Made by a program: the position numbers and the translations under genes. Below the pieces are notes generated by a model that did no database searches, was not told the DNA's origin, and worked only from the letters and a program-made list of their open reading frames with translations. Shown here in pieces: positions 27,166 to 36,496 of a stretch of DNA of 64,000 bases; the first letter of the stretch is position 1; the number at the start of each line of letters is the position of its first letter. The DNA is from Cladocopium goreaui (Eukaryota; Sar; Dinophyceae; Suessiales; Symbiodiniaceae): contig CAMXCT020000803.1 in NCBI GenBank assembly GCA_947184155.2, forward strand, positions 145,427-209,426, in the 5' to 3' direction.

Positions 27166-28549
27166 GTTTGACGCCGCGCCTCGCCCGTCTCTCCAGCCAT
27201 CTAGTCTGTGAGCAATCTCAAGGACATCGCAATCTTGTATTTCCAGGTGCGGTTTATACTGTAAGCCTTTTTCCTCGGAATATGGCTGCTCCACTACAAC
27301 ATCATAATCATCTCCTGCTTCTCCGCCCGGGGTTTCTCCTTCAGCGGCCAACAGTTTTCCCACGACAGCTCCACCCGCATCATCATCTTCGTCTTCGTTG
27401 CTGACAGCGACTGCATTTGGGCGTGGTCTTTTGCGAGCTTCAGCAAGCAAATCCATATTCCATGACACCTCTGCTGTGATGCTGGCACCAAACTCTTCGG
27501 GAAACAATTGGTTCACATGAACCCCGGTGCCTGTTCTGACCACCGTCTTCTGGGCATCTGTTCTGCAACTTGACGCAGCCTTGTCCTGGGCATCAAGTGT
27601 GTCTGCTATAACCACATCTTCATTCCCTTCACCTTTCACATTCCCAGCAAAACGAAGAATGCAAACTGCGACCACATGTGGCAATGCTGGCAGTACCCCC
27701 ACACTTGTGGGATGCAGCTTGACAAATTGCGCCTTGCTGTATATCGGATTGATGTCGGATCGCGTCCTCCTCTTTTGTCCCCAGGGACCTTTATAGCAAT
27801 GCCGAAAACCGCCTCGCAACCAAGGCAAAAGCCATGACTGCACAATGGTCTTTCTGTTGCAACCAGGCACATACCATTCTCGGAATGGCGCCACATCATC
27901 CAGAACGCCCACACGACGCTCCAGTTTCAACTTTGCCCAAGCACGCTCTGCTCGGGTCAGTTGCAATGCCTCCCAAGCTTTCCACGCTTCTGTGAAACGT
28001 CGCTCGCCCCTGGAAGGCTGAGCTTGCCCGGCAGGCTTTGTGTATCCAAAGAGTATGCCTTGCTGTGACCCAGCCACAGATGACAACACATGACCTGCTA
28101 GCCAAGCCACATCTTCGCAACACCCTTTGCACACTCTGCTCGGCTTCATCAAGCACAGATGATACAAAGCATTCGTGGCAGGATCCGCGCTTCTCGTGGG
28201 CATGGTGAAGCCAACCATGTAAGGAACTCGTGGAGATGGTTCGAGCACCTGTACGAAGCCAGCATATTTCTTGTAATGGTGCACAAAGGCAAAGCTCCAT
28301 TGAAAGCGCAGGCCATCAGATTTCGGCACAACCCTGACATACATCGCGTAGAGATAATGGCTCATCCAAGCAAGGTCTGGGCCACGGTGGTACCAATCGT
28401 CGACAAATGCATCGTTGCTCACTTGGACACTATACTTCCCATCCGCTTGCTCCACTTCGATCAGGGTTAGGGCCACGTCTTCCTCTGTCTCTCCTACTTC
28501 CATGGTTTTGGTTTCTTCTCTTCGCAAAGCTTCATGTCCTTTGAGACAC
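27166..28549 (-). CDS. Helitron Rep/helicase gene, exon 6 (Rep-helicase linker)
   Basis: An open frame of about 460 codons between the Rep and helicase parts. FVDDWYHRGPDLAWMSHYLY fits the Helitron segment with D-x-Y-x-x-R before the helicase. Further on, DINPIYSKAQFVKLHPT and an acidic, low-complexity tail (SNEDEDDDAGG) are seen. Cys pairs (CKGCCEDVAWL) may bind metal. The 5' boundary is not fixed: several AG acceptors lie between 28,480 and 28,549, and the donor of exon 5 is ambiguous. Confidence 0.7.
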
Positions 28550-28689
28550 AGGGTCAGAGATATTGACACAAGATCCATAAGCCACCAAACACTTGACAAT
28601 TACCAGCACTTTGAATAGTTTATCACACCTATTTTTTGAACGCCTGTTTTGGGCAACCGGCAAAGCCAGCCAACATGAAAACAGTCCTG

Positions 28690-30131
28690 CCCAAATTAAT
28701 CTTTTCGTCAGAACCTGCCAATACTTGTGAGTTCTGAAAGCTTCTCTGCGCGTTAGTAGATGCACTAGCTGCAACGAAGCGCCTTTCAAATAAGAATAGT
28801 TTGCAGCGCTCCACAAGCGGATCAGAATGCGTCTCACCTTCTCTTGCCTTTTTTCGGCCTCAGACAAATTCTTACCTTCCAAAGTTTGCACACCGGAAGG
28901 CAATCGGCCAGGATCATCCAAGAAACCAGCAGCCTCGAGCTCCAACACTTTCTGCACGCACTCTTTCTCCTGCAGTTCTGCCTCCAACCGTTGCATTCCT
29001 TTGTGCATGTACTGCAAAACGCGGCCCGATGTCACATTAGGTTTAGTGGAGTAGTCACAAATGTAGAAGCTAATCTGCACTGCACTTCGCATTGCCGAAA
29101 CAATGCCGTCAACCACAGCTCTGGAAAAAATCTTCCAGCTTGCATCACGCTGCCGGTCGCCCACCCGTGGCATTTCAGCCACTCCAGCTCTAGGTTCCAA
29201 CATCCAATAGAAAGTACGGGTAGCAACCATCAAGGCCTTCACCTCTTCTTTTTGCAAGCAGCTCCCGAGGAAACGGACAGTATAGGCTTGGGGCATTGTG
29301 ACACCTCCGTTCACTAGCAACGAACGGCAGGGCTGCAACGGGCCTTGGCGATGCACCTTGATTTCGGGCGGCAACGGAACGTTGTCATCATCGGCATCGT
29401 CCAGGACAGTCCGCAAGTCCTGATAGTCCAAGTTGCCCCTATGGGAGACAATTCCGCTCACCAAGGTGGATGTCTCTCTTGGATGCACACGCACCGTCTG
29501 AATGCGGCCAGGTCGATCCAAGCTTTCTTTGGCATTGATCTGACTTCCCAGTCCCGGATGGTGTGGGGCAAACATGTCCAACGTTGCCGCAATGCCATGT
29601 TCTTTTTCGAAAGGTGTAGGCATGTACCCTTTGGGAAGTACTGGCTCCTTGCCAAATCTTGCAAACACTCGCTGCACGGCTGCTTTCACCTGCTTGCCAC
29701 GGCGCAAAACAATGGCCCAACACCACAAAGTCACAAAATGGACGTACCCAAAGCGGCAATGTTCTGGCTTGCCATCCTGCTCACGTCCGCTTTCATACTT
29801 GTAACATGACGCAGTATGAGCGTGAATTCCTGCTTGCTCCACAATTCGGGCGGAATCTGCAGCAAAATCAGCTATGTAAGACCTCTCGTCTTTCTCCGCC
29901 GCAACTCTGCTTTCTTTCAACGCAGACCAAAGGGCTTGCTTTCGTAGGCACGCACCGTGACAGCAACCAACGCTCTCTTGCGGTGACCTCAAGTACTGTG
30001 GGCACATCGACAACACCGCTCCTGTCTGCCGGCAATCCCTTCTCAAACGGCCTATATTATTCACATCATTTGTAGCGTTCGTCTCCGCCTCGCCAATTCT
30101 TCCCAACTTGGGGCAGGTAGCAATATACAGC
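28690..30131 (-). CDS. Helitron Rep/helicase gene, exon 5 (Rep domain with catalytic tyrosines)
   Basis: GIHAHTASCYKY followed by HCRFGYVHF matches the Helitron zinc-finger segment (H-x-H-T-x-x-C-x-K, C-R-F-G). Downstream, ISFYICDYSTKPN gives two tyrosines three residues apart (29,063-29,065 and 29,051-29,053) followed by S/T-K: the Y2 nucleophile arrangement that distinguishes Helitron Rep. WSAANYSYLKGASLQLVHLL corresponds to the conserved segment after it. The tyrosines would cleave and hold the DNA 5' end during rolling-circle replication. The exon's 3' end (about 28,690, CAG before GTTCTG) is one of several options. Confidence 0.85.
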
Positions 30132-30284
30132 CTGCGCACAGGACACAAGCCAACGAATCTAATACTCAATAAGTCTCTGACGCCGAACAATGCTCCAGTT
30201 TGAACAAGCTATCTAGCGGACACCTTCAAAGAAAAACAGCCCCGTCCAACATCAACTCAAATAAATTTCAATCTTTTGACCGAC
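30132..30284 (-). other. Inferred 153-nt intron 4 of the Helitron gene
   Basis: Donor GTCGGT at 30,284 and acceptor GCGCAG at 30,132; joins in phase 2. Other acceptors are possible, so this is tentative. Confidence 0.45.
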
Positions 30285-31106
30285 TGCATGGTAACAATAA
30301 CCATGCTCTTACCCCGCCTCCTCTTCCCGGGTTCCCGCACATCTAGTTCGGCCTTGCCATCAAATTTGTCTGCTGCACGTTGTTTCTCCGAGTACCCTGG
30401 CGATTGCAAGTCAAACTCAATATCCATCGGTGATCGGGCCAGCACCAGGGGCACTGAGGCCACGCACGTTGTCTGCATGCTTTCCACAGCAAGAATGACT
30501 CTGTCCCGCCATGCACGAAGCTTCATACGACCTTCTTCCGTCGTGCCCTTCAGCAACTCCCGTAGCCAGTCAATTTTCTGCCTGCTGTTGAATATTATAA
30601 GTCCATGGCCATGATTGGATCTCCTTCCCTGTTCTTCGATAGGAAAATGAGCACTGGCCACGCTGCAACTGCCCCCAGACCATAGATTGGCAGCTCTGCC
30701 ATCAGGGTACAGTGTCCCATCCTTGTGCCCATTGTGACGGAGCATGTTGTCCACGGGCCCTACTCCCAACACATGCATCATGAATAACTGGTAACAGAAA
30801 ATAAAAAACCTAGTCTGGCTCATAGGGTCCTTGGCGATCATGAGAAGCATTTCTCGCTTTGAAGGGACATCTGGAGTATCTTCCAGCAAGTTCACATAGT
30901 GTTCCTCTGCCTCCGCGCCATTGCTTTGTCTGTGTATCTTGACCACTAATGGGTTCCCCAAATCATTGACATTCGGAGTCACGAAAGCACCGACAGGGCC
31001 ATATCGCAACATAGTGCCCATGATTTGGTACCTCAAGCTCACCCTCGACCCCTCCGAGCCCACCACATCAGCGCTGAAAATAATCAATTCCTGTCGGGTG
31101 GCCATC
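30285..31106 (-). CDS. Helitron Rep/helicase gene, exon 4 (Rep domain with HUH motif)
   Basis: Begins MATRQELIIFSADVVGSEGS and continues with text typical of the Helitron-like N domain (YGPVGAFVTPNVNDLGNPLV). The HUH motif is in EEQGRRSNHGHGLIIF, aligning with the family's E-x-Q-x-R-x-S-x-H-x-H-G-L; H165 and H167 fall at 30,605-30,613. The histidines hold the metal ion of the nuclease. The hydrophobic U position is Gly here. FFIFCYQLFMMHVLGVGP precedes it, matching the F-x-x-x-V helix of the domain. The end is basic (KRRRGKSM). Confidence 0.88.
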
Positions 31107-31152
31107 CTAAGATCTTAGCCCACCATGGCACTTAACCTTTGTGCAAACTCAC
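31107..31152 (-). other. Inferred 46-nt intron 3 of the Helitron gene
   Basis: Perfect donor GTGAGT at 31,152 and acceptor CTTAG at 31,107; joins in phase 2. Unusually short for a eukaryotic spliceosomal intron. Confidence 0.7.
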
Positions 31153-32055
31153 GAAAACCAAGCCTTGAAACAACACCGCGCCTTGACAGCTCTGCGCAAA
31201 GCTGGCTCCACTCTATCATCCCTTGCGAGTTGATGCAAGCTGCTCGTCGCTCCCAAGGCAGACAACGCCGATCGAAGATGCTCCGCTGAAGTTCGGGCGA
31301 CCAATTTCAAATTCTGTTGGAAACCTTTCTTTCTCACGTGCATCCGAGCTTTTTTCATAATTTCAGATCTACGCCAGCAGTCGTAGACTACGAAGCGAAA
31401 GGCCGTATTGGCGGACCATCGGGGCTGTGCCGTTTTTGCTCGAACCATCCCACCATTGGCACATTCCGGGCAGTCACACTGCGGCCGCCCCTCGCCTTCA
31501 ACACTACAACAGACATCAACCGGCTCCTCCACAGGCATATATTGCAGTTCGGTTCGACACATCATCATCGCACCCCATTCCTGCAATGACATGAATTTCC
31601 GACGGTTCAAGCCATAAGCACCGTCTCCATAGCAAAACAAATCCGGGAATTGCTTGACCCAAAAAGCCGATTCCCAAAATTTCAAGGGTTGCCCTCCGGT
31701 CGGAACCACAACAGCGGCTTGCTTGCTTTCAAACAGGTTTTCCATGTTTTTTCTCAAGCAACGAAAAAAATCTTCATCTCCCATGTCGGCAGCAAGCGCT
31801 TGCAACTCAACAAGCTCTCGCTGAGGCCCGGGTTCATCTCCATCCTCTGTTGCAGTCATTCTCCGAACCAAAGTGTCCACCTTCGCAGCCAAAACCTGCA
31901 AAAATTCGATCGGATCCGACTTGTCGGGCTTTGCCATATCAACGGCATACGCCTGTGCAGGAAGCTCTTCTTCCTGCGCTTTCCCGCCGTCATCACGGTC
32001 TTCTTCAGATGGCTCCTTGTGCAAAATATCCATTGAAACACATTTATCCATCAGA
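31153..32055 (-). CDS. Helitron Rep/helicase gene, exon 3
   Basis: About 300 codons between the DUF6570-like and Rep exons. Starts with an acidic, polar segment (KEPSEEDRDDGGKAQEEEL), then a helical part (FLQVLAAKVDTLVRRMT) and a compact Cys-containing region: FWVKQFPDLFCYGDGAYGLNR, where PxLFPYGxGG-like text precedes the Rep fold in Helitrons, and CCSVEGEGRPQCDCPECANGG, a likely metal site. The WVKQFPDLFCYGDG match supports placing this exon directly before the HUH exon. The frame is 903 nt and joins its neighbours in phases 2 and 2. Confidence 0.75.
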
Positions 32056-32137
32056 CTGGACTCTCTTAATACAGTTACCAATATTACAACAGGTACAAAC
32101 AAGCAACCGCGATCAGAGGGAACTGAAACAACATCAC
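32056..32137 (-). other. Inferred 82-nt intron 2 of the Helitron gene
   Basis: Donor GTGATG at 32,137 and acceptor GTCCAG at 32,056; joins in phase 2. Confidence 0.55.
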
Positions 32138-33509
32138 TATGATTTCGCAATGATCCGTCGCCAAGCTTCAGCAGCTGCACCCTCCGGCTGCACAAAGCCA
32201 CTGTCCACATTCAGCTTGGTAATGAGTTCTCGGATCACATTTGGAATTCCACATCCCTGAAACATAATCTTTGCAGCCTCTTCGTCCAGCTCCACCTTTT
32301 CATATTCTGGGTTGTGAGCAATCAAAAAGCGCACAGCACGGGAATATTTCTCCCAGTCCACCTCAAGCTTAGGAAAGCTAGAAGCTTCACTCACATCTTT
32401 TCCACAAAACACCACAGCCAAATGCTCCTGCAAAAACGGTCGCAGTATCTCTTCGCTTGCTGGCAATTTCTGTGTGACAAGTACACGGCAATCTGCCTGC
32501 GGTAGGGCTATAGTGTTGCCTTTCAGCACCTCCTGTTGCTCCTCCCTGGCAACTTCCCGCAAGGGCTCCGCAACTTCTTTGATCACAACAGCTCTCGCCA
32601 GCGCAAGCAGCAGCAAAGTAGCATCTGACAAAGGATTGCCGCGCTCATCTTGAAAGACACCAGGTGGTCGCAGCATCAAATTATCGTTTGCAAGTGCACA
32701 AGGTGGCATAGAGACATTGCGCTGTCGCAAGTGATACGCGCAAACCCAGCAAGCCTTGACGGGCGGCGACTGGCCCCGTGCATCCAAACGCACCTCATGC
32801 TCCTCGGTCAGAATATCCGTCAAAACCTTCGTATCCAACAACCACCATGCATCTTCCAAGAAAGGATGCTTAACACTAGTGCCACGGATTTGCGACAGAG
32901 GTATTTTGGGCCACCGCTTCCTGTACTCATCAGCACTCAAGAGCTCATTCACTTTGCGAACTTGGTCCCTTCTCACTCCGTGCGACAGACCATTCTCCGT
33001 CTCAACAGTACCTTCTGGATCCTCCTCATCCAACTCCACGTTGTCCGTGGGTTTGACAAATAAATAAAAATCAGCCAACTCTTCCTTCCATCTTGTTTGC
33101 GCGCAGACCGCGCAACTGCCCAGGCCCCGCTCTTCTCCTAGTGTAGCTTTTTTGACATAGGTGGCAGCTCCATCACCGCCGCAGTAACTGTGCGACGATT
33201 GCCAAGCATGGTTGGATGCGGCTCGGCGTACTTCTGCGCCACTCACTGGAAAAGGCCCTTCGGATTCTTCATGAAAAAGAACTCTTTTGCGATACTCTTC
33301 GAGCAACCGCTCTGGTGCCTGAGCTCCATGCTGCAAATGATTTTTCAGGTGTTCCGCCAACCCTTCTTCGCTATCGACGTTACACCCACACAAGTAGCAG
33401 GAAACAGGGCCCAATACGGACACCTCAGCTTGCCTGAAATCGTATCTGCTGGCCACATCTGGCGCAAAGTCTCCGCCTCGACAACACGGGCATAACCACC
33501 GAAGCTGCC
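32138..33509 (-). CDS. Helitron Rep/helicase gene, exon 2 (zinc finger plus DUF6570-like domain)
   Basis: WLCPCCRGG and CYLCGCNVDSEEGLAEHLKNH give a CxxC pair and a C2H2-type finger near the start. Two more pairs follow (CAVC, CWVC). ACWVCAYHLRQRNVSMPPCA with ALANDNL, then LLLLALARAVVIKEV and QQEVLKGNTIALPQ, matches the DUF6570 domain that commonly precedes the Helitron-like N domain: C-x-x-C, P-x-x-A-L-x-N, then the Q-Q-x-x-L-K-G-N-x-I-x-x-P-Q box. The domain's function is not established. Joins its neighbours in phases 1 and 2. Confidence 0.78.
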
Positions 33510-33589
33510 CTGTGACACTTCCAAGACAAAACGTCACAACATTGTAACATATACTATCATTTTTTCGACCCCATCTATAGACTATAAAC
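33510..33589 (-). other. Inferred 80-nt intron 1 of the Helitron gene
   Basis: Donor GTTTAT at 33,589 and acceptor TCACAG at 33,510; joins in phase 1 and removes the TAG that would otherwise end exon 1. Confidence 0.6.
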
Positions 33590-34484
33590 TCTCAGATCCA
33601 ACACATGCAAACACAGGCTGTCCTGGCAGATAGTCCTCCACACATTGTTGGGCGTCCCATGCATTTTTGCCCAAAACAGCTTCGACATACTCTACCTCCG
33701 TCGCAGACAATTCGGAATCTTTCTTCCGGTTCACCAGTTTGCGCCAACGCTGTGCCAATTTGTCTTCATCCGTCGTCGGCCCTCTCCTCCGATGCACCCT
33801 CTTTGGCATATCGCCACCATGCACTCGTTGAAACATCTCAACAGCGCCCACCACTTCTGCGATCCATTTCTCCACCCAAGGCAAGCCACGTTTCAGATCT
33901 TCAGCATGACGAAACAATTCCTCCACCAGACGCTTTTTCTTTAAGCTCGAGATCTTTGAGGCAGTCAACTCTGACACGGTATTCTCCAACGCCCGAACAT
34001 CACAACCATTGAGCCGCTGCCACAGCTCGCTTCCGTGCAAATCCACCATCCAATGCTTTATTTCTTCACAGGCTACATCCCCTTGGCGCGTCCCCTCTGG
34101 TTTGGCTATCAACTTCTGGATAAGCGTGTCTTTGGAAGCTCTTGCTATGTTCACAATGCCACGAGTCTGTGCCAAGGTCTTCAAAGAGACCGTGCCCTTA
34201 AGCGGCAGTTTCTCCAGCTTCGCGGCTACCAGCTCCCGGTCATGATGCTCTAAGACTTCTTTCTGCCAGTGATGCAGCAAGATTGCGTTCACGACAGCTT
34301 CTTTGTTTAGTTTCTTCATCTCTAGGGGCACATGTAGCCGTTTGGTTAAATCTATCAAAGACAATGATTTTGTGCTCCGAAGCGGCAACTTCCACAGCTC
34401 TTCTTCCAGTGTGCCTGCATCAGTAATATCTTTCACTAAGGATACAATACGCCCCAGCTCCCTGCCACCATCGGCATCAGCCAT
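33590..34484 (-). CDS. Helitron Rep/helicase gene, exon 1 (SAP-like repeats)
   Basis: Starts at an ATG in good context (GACGATGGCTG) with a CACAG acceptor four bases upstream of GACG, suitable for trans-splicing of a leader. The first about 200 residues contain three similar helix-loop-helix blocks: LPLRSTKSLSLIDLTKRL with KEAVVNAIL; LPLKGTVSLKTLAQTRG with KDTLIQKLI; and CDVRALENTVSELTASK with KKRLVEELF. The pattern L-x-x-L-x-x-x-G/T plus K-x-x-L-x-x-x-I/L resembles SAP DNA-binding motifs. A basic segment (KRVHRRRGPTT) and a helical DEDKLAQRWRKLVNRKK part follow. It probably binds DNA; this is inference from pattern only. Confidence 0.65.
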
Positions 34485-36119
34485 CGTCCTGTGTCAGGAA
34501 CAAGCACCAATATTCCTTGAAACCTTGCTCTTTACTATTTCCAAGACAAGCTCCTACTCCTTGTTACTGCTTGCTGGGCAAAACTCTGTGTCCTTGTGTT
34601 GCATGATTCCAGCACAAGCATTTAACCTGTACCCACTTATCAGGCTGCACGATTTAAAGGTTCGACTGGCTTGACGGGAAACAGTCTCCTTGATCCAAAC
34701 AGCAACAGTCTGATAGCACAGCGTTCAAACTCTTAGTTTGCAATGATGCATCTGCTTCGGCTCAGTCCGCGGCTTCCTCCCTCCCTCCCTCGCCGCTCAT
34801 TCATACCCTCCCTCCCTCTGCCGCCGCAAGTTCTACGCGCATGAATACGGACGGCAGCCGGCATGAGTACCTCTGCCAAGCCATTCCAAGCAACCAGAAG
34901 AATGCATTCTCATCTCGCTACACCCGGCTCCACTACCATCCAGGGGCACTTTTTCAGCACCTGAAACTATTCTCCCTCTATTGCCTCCCTCTTTGTGCTA
35001 TCCCAGCGCTGGCTCTTCCTTCCACGCCCCCAAACGGCCAGCACCACTTTTTCAAAACAAAATGATACTCCAGATTTGTCCTGAAACCATCCTCTCTATA
35101 ATGAATCCCTTTTTGCTTTATCCCAGTGCTGGATCTTGCAGCAGAAAGAAGGGAATAGTAGAAGAAAGCAGATCCGAGAGGAGGAAGAGTCAGAAGAAAG
35201 AAGATGCATGCTCGGTCGTTGCCACCGCTCCTCATCATCCCTAGCATCCACTACTAATATCACACCACCACTACAACTTTCCAAGCAACTAGTCACGCTT
35301 CGCCGGCAGCTGCTGCAATTGGATCGTCCTACCGGCTGCCGAGTTCACGACACACCTTCTTGGACGTTTGCTGCCAATCTTTCTGCAATTGGGTGAAGCT
35401 GCGTTTTTTGCATGCACTTTGTGCGAAGTTCTGACCAATTGGCTACTGATTAGCTAAATGCGCAAAATTCTCAGCTAAGAAGATCAGGTTCGCCTCCCAT
35501 TCCACCTGAACAAGCAGGCATCATCTTGGCCATTGAGATTCTATGCCATTTTAAGCTCGCCTGCTGTTACCTGCACTCCTTTCCTTTTCCACACGTACCA
35601 CATCAGCAAATTTCGTGATTGCTTGGCGCTGCCTCCGTTTCTCCCTTTTCCTTTTCCGATGTCGGCACGATATCGGCAGCCATAACACGGCTACTACTAC
35701 CCACCAAGCCAGACTGGCACAAATTGCACAGCACACATGTGCAACTAGCTGGCAGACTTGTGCTGCTATGGCGCACTGGATTGTTAGATCGAAAGCTTCT
35801 GCCGGTCAGCAGGCTAAAATCCAAACACATGCGCCACTTCACAGAAAGTCTTCCCCCACCACCGAGATTATAACACACTATACATGTCCCAGCCGCTGCG
35901 ATCACGGGCCATGCCGCGGAACGCTGCTTCTGCTAGTCCTTTGTGGCGAAAATCAGCTGACTATACTCTTTCACAAGATGTTCTGCTTCAAGGTGAACAC
36001 CAAACCAGAAACAATATATTTCAGTGATATATCATTTACATCCAACAAAACTGGACAGTCAAACTGCGCCACCGTTGCATTTCTAATTAATCCATCACTG
36101 CCATCTTGAGTAGTGCCAC
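34485..36119. other. Spacer between the Rep/helicase and RPA-like genes
   Basis: No gene apart from a decayed copy of the RPA last exon at 35,301-35,440. Contains CCTCCCTCCCTC motifs (34,780-34,825) and a diverged approximately 60-bp duplication (about 34,965-35,025 and 35,080-35,140, sharing TTT(A/G)TCCCAG(C/T)GCTGG-like text). Confidence 0.5.
35301..35440 (-). pseudogene. Decayed duplicate of the last exon of the RPA-like gene
   Basis: CTTCTTGGACGTTTGCTGCCAAT and GCGTTTTTTGCATGCACTTTGTG occur here in the same order as at 36,180-36,255, the 3' exon of the RPA-like gene, preceded in both places by CGGCAGCTGC. Insertions and deletions have destroyed the frame. Confidence 0.65.
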
Positions 36120-36382
36120 TCATGCTCCACCGGCAGCTGCCTTTGCAACATCTTCATAGGGGCTGCTAAGGCCACGGCAGACCTTCTTGGACGTTTGCTG
36201 CCAATCCTTCTTGACTTCCAAGTAGTTGCGTTTTTTGGCATGCACTTTGTGGGAAGTTTGCACGTCATGGATCTCTTTCTTGAACTGGTCGATAATTTGC
36301 TTCCGGGTCAGATTCATGCTTGAAGCTTTCCAAACATGGGAGATGTGCAATTTCGTTACCTTGTCCTCCCCAAATTCCACAC
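36120..36382 (-). CDS. RPA-like gene, 3' exon
   Basis: An 87-codon exon reading VEFGEDKVTKLHISHVWKASS, then basic helical text (KQIIDQFKKEIHDVQTSHKV; RNYLEVKKDWQQTSKKV) to a stop at 36,120. It attaches in phase to the large exon if a GC-AG intron (36,383-36,496) is removed. It gives the protein a Lys-rich C-terminal tail. No domain is recognised. Confidence 0.6.
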
Positions 36383-36496
36383 CTGCAACAAGAGATGATA
36401 GAAAAAAAACCATGCATCTGCCCTTACATTTATACCAGGCTACCTTGCATTCCACAAGCAAAAACCACAACTAAAGACATGTTAGTCTTTTCCGGC
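36383..36496 (-). other. Inferred 114-nt GC-AG intron of the RPA-like gene
   Basis: The sequence GTTGCAGG stands at both ends: GTTGCAG then GCCGG at the donor, TTGTTGCAG then GTGTGG at the acceptor. Splicing keeps one copy and the frame (phase 1). GC donors and direct repeats at intron ends are known features of dinoflagellate introns. Confidence 0.6.
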
